Program-made: the position numbers and the translations under genes
Notes under the pieces: model-generated
What the model saw: the letters and a program-made list of their open reading frames with translations, nothing else
The model's database searches: none
What the model was told of the DNA's origin: nothing
Assembly: GCA_023374045.1 (NCBI GenBank)
Contig: CM041776.1
Span: 144,711,296-144,775,295 of the forward strand
Direction: 5' to 3'
Length of the DNA: 64,000 nt
Source of the DNA: Limonium bicolor
Taxonomy: Eukaryota; Streptophyta; Magnoliopsida; Caryophyllales; Plumbaginaceae
Shown: positions 43,397-54,505 of the stretch, piece after piece
Layout: the number at the start of each line of letters is the position of its first letter
Numbering within the stretch: the first letter of the stretch is position 1

Positions 43397-43628
43397 AGCC
43401 TTGTATAATTGTGTAATGTGTTAAGCCAGTGTATGTTAAGGATATTATATATGTGTTAGTTATGACAACAGTGTAAACCAACGTATAATGTAAGAAGAGT
43501 GTGTTAATGAATAAAGTGAAGTTGTTGAAGTATATCAACCGTGTTGTTACCCAATACTTATTAGTTTGCCAATGAATTTGGCTGTGCTCTCGGAACGGGA
43601 GGTATACTGAGTATCTGCAATGAGGCAG
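43397..43628 (+). other. AlkB 3' flank up to candidate protease acceptor
   Basis: AT-rich, non-coding sequence of 232 bp after the AlkB stop TAA (43394-43396). It ends at TGAGGCAG/AAGCC, an acceptor in phase with the Gag exon 3 donor. Splicing 42510-43628 (1119 bp) would skip AlkB and place protease in frame with Gag. In-frame coding-like sequence also exists just upstream of the acceptor, so the true acceptor is uncertain. Confidence 0.5.
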
Positions 43629-44454
43629 AAGCCAGCAAGAGCGGCACAATCCTCACCGGTACCTTTCTAGTCAATGGCGTGGACGCTTCGATCTTGTTCG
43701 ACTCCGGAGCCTCTCATACATTTATTTCGCTATCCTTTGCGAAGAGGCTGGGGTTAGACGGTGATGAGATGCCAGACTTCCTAGTCACTCTCCCGTCGAA
43801 AGAGCGGATCAGGTGTACCCGCTACCACCGAGATGTTGTTGTACGAATCAGAGGTGAAGAGTTCCCGATCGACTTGATAGAGTTCGACGGACTTGGTTTT
43901 GATGTGATTGTCGGGATGAACTGGTTGGAGCGGTACAAGGGCAGAATCCTGTGTGCCGAGCATCGTCTGCTCCTTCGGAGTCCATCTGGGGTTACTATAT
44001 CTTACCGCCAGAGGCCCAGGAAGCCTTCGACTCAGATCATCACCGCCATGGCTATGTGTCGTGAACTACGACGAGGGAGTGATGTATACCTCTGCTATGT
44101 CCAGGACATAGAGAGAGATCCAGAGTTTAGTCCTGATGTGCTGGTAGTGTCGGAGTTTCCTGATGTATTTCCTAAGGAACTGCCGGGCATGCCGCCAGCA
44201 CGGGAAGTAGAATTTGAAATTGATTTGGTTCCGGGCACCGGACCAATTGCGAAGGCGCCCTATCGTATGGCTCCAGCAGAAATGACAGAGCTCAAGGAGC
44301 AGCTGAGAGACCTACTCGACAAGGGATTTATCCGCCCTAGCGTGTCACCATGGGGAGCGCCGATCCTCTTCGTGAAGAAGAAGGACGGTAGTCTCCGCCT
44401 GTGTATTGACTATCGAGAACCGAATGCAGTTACGGTGAAGAACCGTTACCCTTT
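43629..44454 (+). pseudogene. Element C protease and N-terminal reverse transcriptase, truncated
   Basis: The open frame has [20 protein letters not shown] and the protease active site [13 protein letters not shown], then [20 protein letters not shown] linker ([18 protein letters not shown]) leads to RT motifs [56 protein letters not shown] replaces the usual YRELN. It is cut at 44454, before the catalytic FIDD block, by an inverted LTR that begins TGTAACACCCC. The rest of Pol is absent from the window. Confidence 0.88.
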
Positions 44455-45775
44455 TGTAACACCCCTATTTAACATATTTATAGCAGAAATAAAATACTAA
44501 AGGCGTACAGATCATCGGGTTCCAAACACCCGGTACCAAACCTCACCAAAATACAACTTAATGATTACAACTGTCACGGCCTGAACCTCGAGAAAACTTA
44601 ACAAAAGTACAACAGTAATAAAACATATAAACCCTCAAAACCTAATCCCATCCCAATCACTCGTTCTCTTCGTGGCCACCTGTAAAATAACTCGTACCTG
44701 CAAGATAAAACCAAGCAGCCCACCCCAAGAGGGGTGGGTCAGTTCCCTGGAATGGAACTGGTACGATCCTCCAAAACAAACTTATAATACAATTCTTAAA
44801 TAATTAATAGCAGGAAAATAAACACTTAAACCACACAGAGGAACAAGGCATTTCACAAATCACCAACCAAGATAACATGATAAGAATAAAGGTTAATAAC
44901 AGAAAAGTAAAGTTAGTAAAACAAAACCACATCAAGTGTTAGTGAGCATCCATTGCCTTAGTTAAACCCAATTCCCGTCAGGAGTAGAAAGACTCTGATA
45001 GTCACAAAGGACTAGGAATAATAAGATAGATCCAAGGATCAATAACTCAAGAGTGGAATAATTCAACTGGGAGAGATGGCCCCCACCGCCAAATATAAAT
45101 GTCCGTATGGACGAGGGATATACAACCCCCTGCTGTCATATTAAAAAATGTCCTGGTGGACGAGGGATATACAGCCCCCTGCTGTCAAATATAAATGCCC
45201 CTATGGGCGAGGGATATACAGCCCCCTGCTGTCAAATATAAATGCCCCTATGGGCGAGGGATATACAGCCCCCTACTGTTACCATTGAAGACGCGCGCAC
45301 GTCGAAACCTCAAGAACCAGCTCATGGATGAAACGATATCCAGAGTCGAAAGAAGAATTTACCAAAGTTGACCTTTTCCAAATTCCCACCAGATCACTAA
45401 CTACCCAGAGCAATACCAAAACACTCAGTCCTACAGAGTGCAGAAGCGTAAACCCCAAGCAGTCAATGTCCAATGGAACAACCAAAGAGAAGGAACCAAT
45501 ACCCAAGTGAGTTTCACATTCAAGGCTCAGTTAGTCACACAAGCTGAGTTAGTCACACAACCATTTTCTTTTGGAAATTCCTCGTAAAGTCAGTTAGCGT
45601 TTTTCGAAAACGTCTCATAAGTCAATCAGCAAAAGTAACGGAGTACGAGAAATCGTACAAAACATTCCACAAAGTCCAAAACACAACAAGCTGAGTACGA
45701 GAAATCGTACCTGGTATGTGAAGAACAATAAATAACTCGAATAAGTGATTCCCCAATAGTAACCTATAATTAAGG
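44455..45775 (-). mobile_element. Inverted LTR fragment, relative of X
   Basis: Reverse complement of an LTR 3' end (TGTAACACCCC at 44455). It follows the X LTR segment by segment at clearly lower similarity: CCGGGTGTTTGGA motif, paired hairpins at about 44720-44758, a repeat array at 45091-45285, and the twin GTACGAGAAATCGTAC palindromes near 45648 and 45696. Similarity ends near 45710. It is a sister family rather than a copy. It interrupts C's RT and is itself bounded at 45776 by X copy B. Confidence 0.82.
45091..45285 (-). repeat. About 47-50 bp tandem repeat in inverted X relative
   Basis: Four units with GGGCGAGGGATATACAGCCC-type cores and a CTGTCA join. It occupies the position of the 38-bp array of X but has a different unit length, so the array has been re-amplified in each family. 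Confidence 0.8.
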
Positions 45776-48700
45776 TGAAATACCCTAAATTAATTTAAAT
45801 TAATTTAGGGGATTTCTTTTATTAAACCTTTAATAATACTATTAAGTATTAAATTATTATATGGAATTATGAATATTAAATTATTATATGGAATTATGAA
45901 TATTAAATTAATATAAGGGGTTGTGAAATTTATTTAGGGGTTTTCTCCTAATTATTATATAATTGTATAGTATTATGAATTTAATAATAAGATTTATAAG
46001 TCAATAAATCTTGGGGAAATTTCTAAACACTCCAAATATATTATAAAGATTTTAGGAAGTGTTGGAACATTGTTTTGAAACATAAAAGTCAATATAAAAT
46101 TCTAGAAACCTTAAAGCTTATTAAGCCTTGCTAGAGCTGACTTTTTGAGAATGGTCAAACCAGGCCATTAAACCTATACCAATAAATAGGTTATGAAAAA
46201 CCATGAAGATCGATAAAAATAACGTCTAAAACGGATCATCCTAGCCAAAGTTATGCTAGATTGAAGTTTTGAATCAAAATTTTAAGAAGTGCCACGTGTC
46301 ACTCTGTAATGGGTCGCCCACACTTAGCCGATTTCCTTCCCTGATTTTGGTAACCGATTTCACTTCCTAGCCCTAACTTTAGACGGCTATAACTTTCACA
46401 TCTCTCAATATTTTTCCATGCCGTCTTCACCACTCTCTTCTCCTACAATTACTCTTTCCAACCATTACTCATACAAACCCTAGATCCTTCTAAGTCAACC
46501 GGGAAATCGAGCCAAAGTAGCCACCTTGCTAGGCTGTTTCCAGAATTCCGGAATTTCCTTCGTTTTCAGGTAACTTGCGTCGATCATAACTTCTTCGTTA
46601 ATCAACCAAAATTCGATTTCTTTAGCTCGTTGTAAAGATCTCTAATCCCTCTACAATTTTCGTGTTTATGCCCAAGTCTGAATCGCAACCAGTTGGGAGA
46701 TATAGAGGTCTAAAGTTTCGGTTTCAACAGCACATAAAATAACACCGAAACAGGAAGGTAAACTCGTGTTTTGTAACTTTAAAATCTTTTTGTATGGTGC
46801 GACTTAGGATTAGTTCTAGTTATCAATGTGTAGAGCTAAGTTTCATCTTTCTATTGAGCCAATTAACAAAGCCTAAATCGATCTGTACAATAACTTATAG
46901 ATCCTCGAAGTTGGCTTCACGAACTGATCGGAAGCTCGAGTTTTTCCAGAACCCGTTCTCGAATTCTCCTCCGATATTGCAATTCCGGTGAGTGTTTCCT
47001 CAAATTCTTCCGTTGTTGCTAATTTATACTTCATTGTCGACCTAACCCATGTGCCAATTTAGTCAATTTCGTGTTAGGCTAGGAGAATTTGGAGGAATTG
47101 CATTCGATTTTATTCTGTACCAAAATAAAAACCTAACTCTCGAATCAGTTTCGAATCTTGGTGTATACTGTATTAAAATTGGGGAAATTGGTACCAATAG
47201 AACCGGAATTTGATTACGAATCCATAGAAACAAGAATCACTCGATTTCGTTCTATAGATTAGGAGTTATCATCGATTTAGTACTCGGGTTGCAATTTAGA
47301 ATCGGGGAAGAACTTGAGTTTCAGGGACCGTCCGATCAGAGTTTAAAGGATTGGACGGTCCAGATTAGATCTGGCGATTTAAAGTTGTTTTAGGGTTTTA
47401 TAAATTCCAGTAAATAGTCTTAACTTGTTGGGTTAATTTAAATATCTTCCCGAATGTATTTTGACTTGAAATTTTAACCATAGATTCCTTATTTAATATA
47501 GTTTATTTTGATGTAAATTATTATGGCTTTGGAGTTTTTAAACATAAGTTATGATTTTTACAAGTTACGGTTTTTCTGGAATTATTCGGTTAAATAAAGA
47601 AGATATTTTTATGAAATAAAAATTTTATAATATGTCTAAAATGTTATAGTTACTGTATATTAAATTTGGGAATTTTTGGGCAATGGTAAAAGGTTTTAAA
47701 AATTGTGTTTATGAGTTTTTCATAAGAATAACCTATAATATAAGGTTTTAATGTAATCAAAAATTAAAGTGTAGTTGATTAATGAACTTTATAGGTTGGG
47801 GAAAATATAATAAGACTAATTAACATTTAATACAGTATGTTTATAAATATTTTGGGTATTAACTTTAAGTGAAGTAAAAATTGTTACATATACTTATATA
47901 TATTTATATGAGAGAATAAAATAGAAACTTATATTAAATCAAGGAATTTAACTAAACTACATTTTATTTATTATATGGAAGCTAATACGTTTAACTAAAA
48001 CTAAGGGAAATACTTTATTTTATAAACCATAAATCAGTTGTGGATATGTCTAAAAGATATTAAATATAATTAAATACAATAGAATTTCTTGAAGAATGTT
48101 CTGGATAAATCTTAATATATGTGATATATATATATTCATATAATAAATACAATAAAAATAGATAAGGGAAATAACATTCCTTGTGAGAAATATAATAGGA
48201 AGGATATATATATATATATATATATCGATAAATTAATAAATAAAAGGAATAAAATACCTGATAGAAAATGTAATATGAAGGAATTAATGAGTTAAACTAA
48301 ACCTCTACATAATACTAATAATAGAGTACTATATGAGGTGGTATTATTTTATGGTTATGAACTGAGTTTTAGTTACCTTTGAGTTTCTAGGATTTATATT
48401 AACGATATTAAAATACATGTAGTATTAGTTGTCAACGACCAGGATGTAAATCTTAAATTGGGATTAAGTAATTAATAAGTTAAAACTTAGGAAAAATTGT
48501 GATTACATAAAATGTTGTACAAATAGATCTTATTCTATAATTAATGTTAAACAAAAGTAATACGTTTACATCTAGATGTTCTTATTATATAAACCATAGT
48601 AAAATAAGTAAAATACTTTTACATCTAAACGTGAGGTGGATTAGTAAGTCTATATTTAATCATTTCTTAACATTTATGGTAGTGAGATATAACTTAATGT

Positions 48701-51593
48701 TTTAAGATAGAATCATTAAAAGGATTATGATATATTCTATATTAAACGATGATTTGGACATTTATCTAAATTATTATCCTTAAGTTTCTTAGAATTAGGT
48801 AAGCCATATAAAATACATTTATTACCAATATTCAGGATGTGAGTTTACATGTAGGTGAGGTATTTAGTAGTGAGAATTTATAGGAAGGTTCATAATAGGA
48901 ATTTTATACCTAAAACCTTTGAACCTTCTATTAGGTAAAACTGAGTTACATAAGATATTATATTGATATACTTTACGGTAATAGGAAATAATGATATGTT
49001 ATTTTGAATATAAAATAAGGGAATATTCATAATAGATTGTCTTATTATTTAATTAACAATTTCACTTACGAACCAGAATTTAATTCTTTGATAAATTCTA
49101 CTTTGTGTAGATATATTGTCCATCCTAAATACAATAAAGGAAATTAATTTATTAAGTTATTTCTTTGAAACCTTAGGTTTTGTACAGCAGTTTAAAACAT
49201 ATTTAAGGTTTAAGGTTATTGAAGTTTAGTACAAAAGGATTGTACATGGTCTATAGAGAGAATGTGTGTTAAATAAAACATTTAGGAGATTAAAGGTAAG
49301 TAAAGCTACATACAAGGTTATATTTAAACACCTTATTATATAGGTAATAATTAAGCGAATGATATACCTTGTGGATACTAAGTAAAAGAGTTGGAAGGGT
49401 TTGAGTTAATTAAAATATAGTTGTTTCAGGATGAAGAGTAATTGAACATCTTAAGGCAAGATAATTAAATGGTTATAATATTAAGTCATTCTAAAGTAAA
49501 GATAAAATAATTGAGTCTAGTAGTTGTCTCTAAATTCTAAGATCAATGAAGTTGTAACGAAATGCAGCTACGACACTATGATTCCGATATACAGGTTGTA
49601 GGTCTTAATTCAGTTAAGGGGAAGACTTAATCATAAAGGATTATCTAGTAAATATTGATAAGATACCTAATCATTACCTTATGGAATAATAGTATAGTAT
49701 TCTAAGATAAATCCATCATAGGTTATAATACGATGTCTGTCCTAAAGTAAGAATAAAGGTATTAAGCTTAAGGGTGATTATTGAGATTCTAAGACTAACT
49801 GAGTAATATAAATACACTTAAGATATAAAGGTATTAATGTGAGAACTACGGTTAAGTATTAGTAGTGGATAAGAGTGAGGAATCTATTTAAGTTTGACTT
49901 AGGGTATAAGTTATTGATGATAGATTACCTTTAATATTCTTCAGAGTACTGTTGATTGTTTACGCAAGTTGTCTAGAGCTGCTACAGCGTTATCCAGGTA
50001 CGATTTCTCGTACTCCGATATTTTTACTGATTGACTTGTGGAATGTTTTGTACGATTTCTCGTACTCAGCTTGTTGTGTTATGGACTTTATGGAATGTTT
50101 TGGAACACCAACTGATCTTGAATGGGTTTCAGAATGAGACTGTTGTGTGACTAACTGAGCTTGATGTGACTAACTGAGCCTGTATGTGAAACTTCCTTGG
50201 TTATTGGTTCCTCCTATCTAGTTGTTTCACTAGATATTAACTGCCTAGGGTTTACGCTTCTACACTCTGTAGGACTGAGTGTTTTGGTATTGCTCTTGTG
50301 CAGTTAATGATCTAGTGGGGTGACTGGGAATATAGGAAAATATCTGGTTGTGGTAATTCTTCCTTTGGACTATGGGTATTGTTTCATCCATGAGTCGAGT
50401 TTGATCAGCCTTATTTGGAATGGATTCTTTCTATTGGATATTAATTGTTGAGGGTTTACGCCTCTGCACTCTGTAGGACTGAGTGTTTTGGTATTGCTTG
50501 TGTGCAGTTAATAATCTAATGGGAATATGGGAAATGTTAATCTTGGTACTGAATATGGATTATTTCTATTAAGTGGTGCACACACTTTCACCGATGACCG
50601 AGAACGGGTCGGTGGCAGCGGAGGTCTGCTATACCTCGTCCATCTGGACAACTGACAGCGGAGGTCTGTTTACCTCGTCCTTGTGACAACTGACAGCGGA
50701 GGTCTGTTTACCTCGTCCTTGTGACAACTGACAGCGGAGGTCTGTTTACCTCGTCCTTGTGACAACTGACTGGCGGTGGGGGCCATCTCTCCCAATTGGT
50801 TTATTCCACTCTTGAGTATATTTTGTCTATGGAATCATCTTCTGAAATGGTGGAGACATAAACTGTCTACCACGGGTTATGGATATTCATGTCACTCCTA
50901 GTCCTTTGTGACTACTTAAGTCTTTCTCTTCTTAACCAGAATTGGTTCTAACATCAACAATGGATGCTTACTAACTATGTGGTGTGACTGCTTAAGTGGA
51001 TGACTGGTTTGGAAGTTCTCTATCTCTATCCTTACCTTGTTCTCTCTTCTCTATGATTGATTGTTTTGAAGTGCCTCCCTTCCCTGTTTTACTTTCAAGA
51101 GTTTGAAATTTAAGTGGACGACTTGGTTTAGAAGTTCTTTATCTTTATCTTTGTCTTGTTTTCCTTTCTCTTTAACTTGATTGTTTTGAAGTGCTTTATC
51201 TCTATTTTACTTTTGAGAGTTTGTTATCATGTTACTGTTTATTTTGAAGTGTTATGTTTTATAAGTTTGTTTTTGGAGAATTGTACCAGTTCCATTCCAG
51301 GGAACTGACTCACCCCTCTCCGGGTGGGCTGCTTGGTTTCATCTTGCAGGTACGAATTGATTTACAGGTGGCCACGAAGAGAATGAGCGTTTGGGTTGGG
51401 TCTAGGTTTTGTGGAGAGAGAATATGTTTAATTTCTATTATGTTGTGTTAAGTTTTTCTCGAGTTCAGACCGTAACTTAGTTAATTGTAATGGTTGTAAT
51501 TGGTGAGGTTGGTACCGGGTGTTTGGAGCCCGATGGTCTGTAGCACCTTTAGTTTATTTTCCGCTGTTGTTTTATTGTTATAGGGGTGTTACA
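45776..51593 (+). repeat. X copy B 5' LTR, 5.8 kb
   Basis: Starts TGAAATACCC, ends GGGGTGTTACA. Its first 2.26 kb equals 15386-17643, and its last part equals 1-1965 plus 12605-13331. The middle segment 48033-48888 is seen only here: very AT-rich, with a (TA)n run near 48209-48226. It holds the G-box 46293, the GGACCGTCC/GGACGGTCC pair 47325-47361 and the 38-bp array near 50610-50770. An LTR of this size is at the upper end for plant elements. Confidence 0.87.
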
Positions 51594-51840
51594 GAAAGTG
51601 GTATCAGAGCGTAGTTACGCTCTGAACCCGAGAAAACAAGCCGAGTGAAATACTTAGATTATAGGTGCACTTAAAACTGGGGAACTGGGGTAGAATTGGG
51701 AAGTGAGGACTCCAGTAAGGCACGACTCCTAACCCTTTTTGGAATTGTGAACGATTCCTTTACACACTTTTCTTTTGTAAATGTTTGTTGAGTGTGATGT
51801 GTTGTTATACCGTTCCAACAGTAAACTACAGAAATAAATA

Positions 51841-51882
<42 letters not shown>

Positions 51883-53665
51883 TTTGGAACACCCTATATT
51901 AAGTACGATAAGATTTTGGTTGAGATAAACCAAATATTAAGCTATTTTTCAAAAGCATACTCATGGAGAATACATTGCTAAAAATGCAATCCTTTAAAAG
52001 CTGGTACACAAATTCCTAGAATTTTAAAGAATACTTTTGGTTGAAAACAGTATACAAATAAAACTTTACATAACTAAATTAGTATTGATGTTATGTGATA
52101 GTACTTCAACTCCTTTAAAGTTTGAAAATAAATCTCATGAACTACTTGGTATCGATTTATTACCTAAAGATAATGTTTAAGATAAATCTTAAGTCTAGAA
52201 AATTATTAAGCTAACAAGAACTAGTAGCGTATTAGAAAAGATCAACATCTGAACTTGTAAAACACATTAAAACTCTATGTTAACTTTAGAAAGAAAACAC
52301 ATAAACCTAACACCCTACGGGAAGTGCCTGGTGCGACGAACTCCTAGGCTGAAAGTAGTGGGGGTGCACACCCACTTCTAGAAGTTTAGGGGCTAGACAA
52401 GCCTTGTCATCTAACTGTAAATAATCTTCTACGCATGTGATGGATTGTGTTGAACTTGAGGGGAAGTGGTGGTAAGACGTTACCATCATGAAATCTTGAG
52501 CTAGGCATATTTCATTGCTAACCACAATGAACAAATCAAAATTTGTATCTTAAGATCCGGTATTAAAACTCATAAATGTAAAGGGTTTATTGAGTTAAAT
52601 CTTTGGTGGAAAAATGCCTATACATGGAGGAAGGGGTTTAAGTTTGGGTACTCCAAGATACAACATCCACCCCTGGTTGAATATATATATAAAAAAATCA
52701 ATAAAAGAAGTTACTTAAAGATTGAGTGAAGAGAAGAGTAATACTAGACTAAATATCATTGATCCTTAAATACTTGAGTATTGAGCATCTTAAAAAAAAA
52801 AAATTGAGAGTTACATAAAGACTGGAAATTCTCATGTTTATTTGGAAGTTTAACATTATACATCTATAAAATTTTAAAAGACACACTAAGAGTGATATTT
52901 ACCAAAAGTCACAGAAAATATTTATCTTATAGAGTTTTAACATATGGTTGGCCAATAAACCTTTGAAGATAATTTTGGAAGATTATTGAGGATTATTAAA
53001 TGATCGGGAATATTATGTTAAACTACTCAAGTACGTTACACCCGAGGTATAGCTTAGTAATATAATTGATATGATAAATGATCATATATGGACATATAAT
53101 TCGTATCAGTCATTAAATGAATGGATAATAATCATAAGATAAAATTTTAACCACCAAGGAAATACAAATACATAACAATCAAGAGATACAGATATATATA
53201 ACGATCATAGATATAATCAACGGTGCAGTAAAATTCAACAAAGCTGGTTAATGAGGTGTTGAATTCTTTGAATGTGCCATTAGTAGCGGTACGAGGGCGT
53301 ACCTTAGCTCTTTTAAGGGGGATATGCTGGCATACTCCTCCTTCGTTATCTCATCCGGATTATGCCTCGTTGCATTATTAGCAAAGGGAGAACAGTATTA
53401 GCAGAATGAGAGGTGTTTGTATGTGCTTGGTTTTTGCATTATGACTCAGTATGTGACTTTTGATTTTCATCATGTTATATCTTGGTATATCCTGATTCAG
53501 TTTGATTTTGAGTAATCTTGAGTGGAATGTTGTTATGGAAGTGGATGGAAATAAAGGATTGGTTTGGTATGGAACTTTTATTGTCTCAGCACACCCGAAG
53601 CGGTGTGAGTGCTTATTAGTTGATTTTTAAACTTCGAGGCGAAGTTTCTTTTAAGGGGGATATGC
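51594..53665 (+). mobile_element. X copy B interior, non-coding
   Basis: 2.07 kb matching 13332-15385. The TA microsatellite (about 51837-51880) is longer than in copy A. It ends with the AAACTTCG-AGG-CGAAGTTT stem-loop (53629-53647) and AAGGGGGATA. No protein-coding trace. A 75-codon minus-strand frame (52307-52534) is present in both copies but looks like no known family and is probably fortuitous. Confidence 0.85.
51599..51610 (+). other. X copy B primer-binding site, tRNA-iMet
   Basis: TGGTATCAGAGC with the same TCAGAGCGTA/TACGCTCTGA palindrome as copy A. Confidence 0.93.
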
Positions 53666-53989
53666 TGAAATACCCCTAAATTAATTTAAATTAATTTAGG
53701 GGATTTCTTTTATTAAACCTTTAATAATACTATTAAGTATTAAATTATTATATGGAATTATGAATATTAAATTATTATATGGAATTATGAATATTAAATT
53801 AATATAAGGGGTGGTGAAATTTATTTAGGGGTTTTCTCCTAATTATTATATATTATTGTATAGTATTATGAATTTAATAATAAGATTTATAAGTCAATAA
53901 ATCTTGGGGAAATTTCTAAACACTCCAAATATATTATAAAGATTTTAGGAAGTGTTGGAACATTGTTTTGAAACATAAAAGTCAATATA
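53666..53989 (+). repeat. X copy B 3' LTR, truncated
   Basis: First 324 bp of the X LTR, identical in layout to 15386-15710, ending abruptly at AGTCAATATAAA. Beyond it is D-family LTR in reverse. Confidence 0.87.
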
Positions 53990-54205
53990 AAGTCATAATT
54001 AAACATTATCAAGTCTTGGTAGGCTCTTTGGGTCCTAACCAAGTTCACTCCAAGCTTAGAGCATGTTTTTGCTCAAACCGTGTCTTAGTGTTTTATTGTG
54101 TTTTACCATGGTTTAAATGTTTCATTTATGTTTCTAAGGCACTTTTTAGCCTTTAAATACCATAGTTTAACATTTACACAACATACCAAGGTTTGGGGTA
54201 TTTCA
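53990..54205 (-). repeat. Element D 3' LTR, first 216 bp
   Basis: The minus strand begins TGAAATACCCCAAACC, like the C LTR, with shared blocks such as GTGCCTTAGAAACAT and ATGCTCTAAGCTT. It stops at the junction with truncated X, giving a head-to-head fusion of two incomplete LTRs. Confidence 0.75.
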
Positions 54206-54222
54206 ATCTACCCCCCTTAAAA

Positions 54223-54242
54223 GAACTTCGTCCTCGAAGTTC
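54223..54242 (-). other. Stem-loop before D polypurine tract
   Basis: GAACTTCG pairs perfectly with CGAAGTTC around a four-base loop (AGGA on the element strand), next to the polypurine tract. Compare 24870, 33876, 15347 and 53629. Confidence 0.72.
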
Positions 54243-54324
54243 ACATTTCCTCGCATCATTGGATTAGAGTACGGGATTTACTTATAGCCATAAAACTTCC
54301 ATTACCAACCACCCTTTACATCCA

Positions 54325-54505
54325 ACCTCGGACTTAATGGTCCGGGCAACATATCCACATTATACATCAAATATCATACTCACATGGTAACCTCGGACTT
54401 AATGGTCCGGGTACCTTCACCACACTTGCACTTACATAATATCCCTCAGACTCTTAGGTCTGGGTGACATAACCACATTTGGACTCGTAGGCCCGGGTAA
54501 CACAA
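54325..54505. repeat. Four covarying GGACT...GGTCC repeats in D
   Basis: CTCGGACTTAATGGTCCGGG occurs twice (about 54328 and 54391), then CTCAGACTCTTAGGTCTGGG (54448) and TTGGACTCGTAGGCCCGGGT (54479). The spacing is about 30-60 bp. Arm changes tend to be matched (GGAC/GTCC to AGAC/GTCT). Confidence 0.65.

Larger units (their letters stand above)
36886..44454 (+). mobile_element. Element C: Ty3/gypsy element with gag introns and an AlkB ORF
   Basis: 5' LTR 36886-40825, PBS 40831, gag exons from 41044, AlkB-type ORF to 43396, then protease and the start of RT to 44454, where an inverted insertion cuts it off. RNase H, integrase and 3' LTR are not in the window. The LTR starts TGAAATACCCC and ends GGGGTGTTACA. 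Gag and protease style is chromovirus-like, but without integrase the clade is not certain. It is the only member of the TGAAATACCC-type group here (C, X, D/E) with protein genes. Confidence 0.88.
45776..53989 (+). mobile_element. Element X copy B, non-autonomous, giant LTRs
   Basis: 5' LTR 45776-51593 (5818 bp), PBS 51599, non-coding interior to 53665, 3' LTR from 53666 cut at 53989. No frame on either strand resembles a retrotransposon protein. It is very similar to copy A, without the Athila insertion. The 3' truncation meets the truncated LTR of inverted element D, so no TSD can be seen. Confidence 0.88.
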
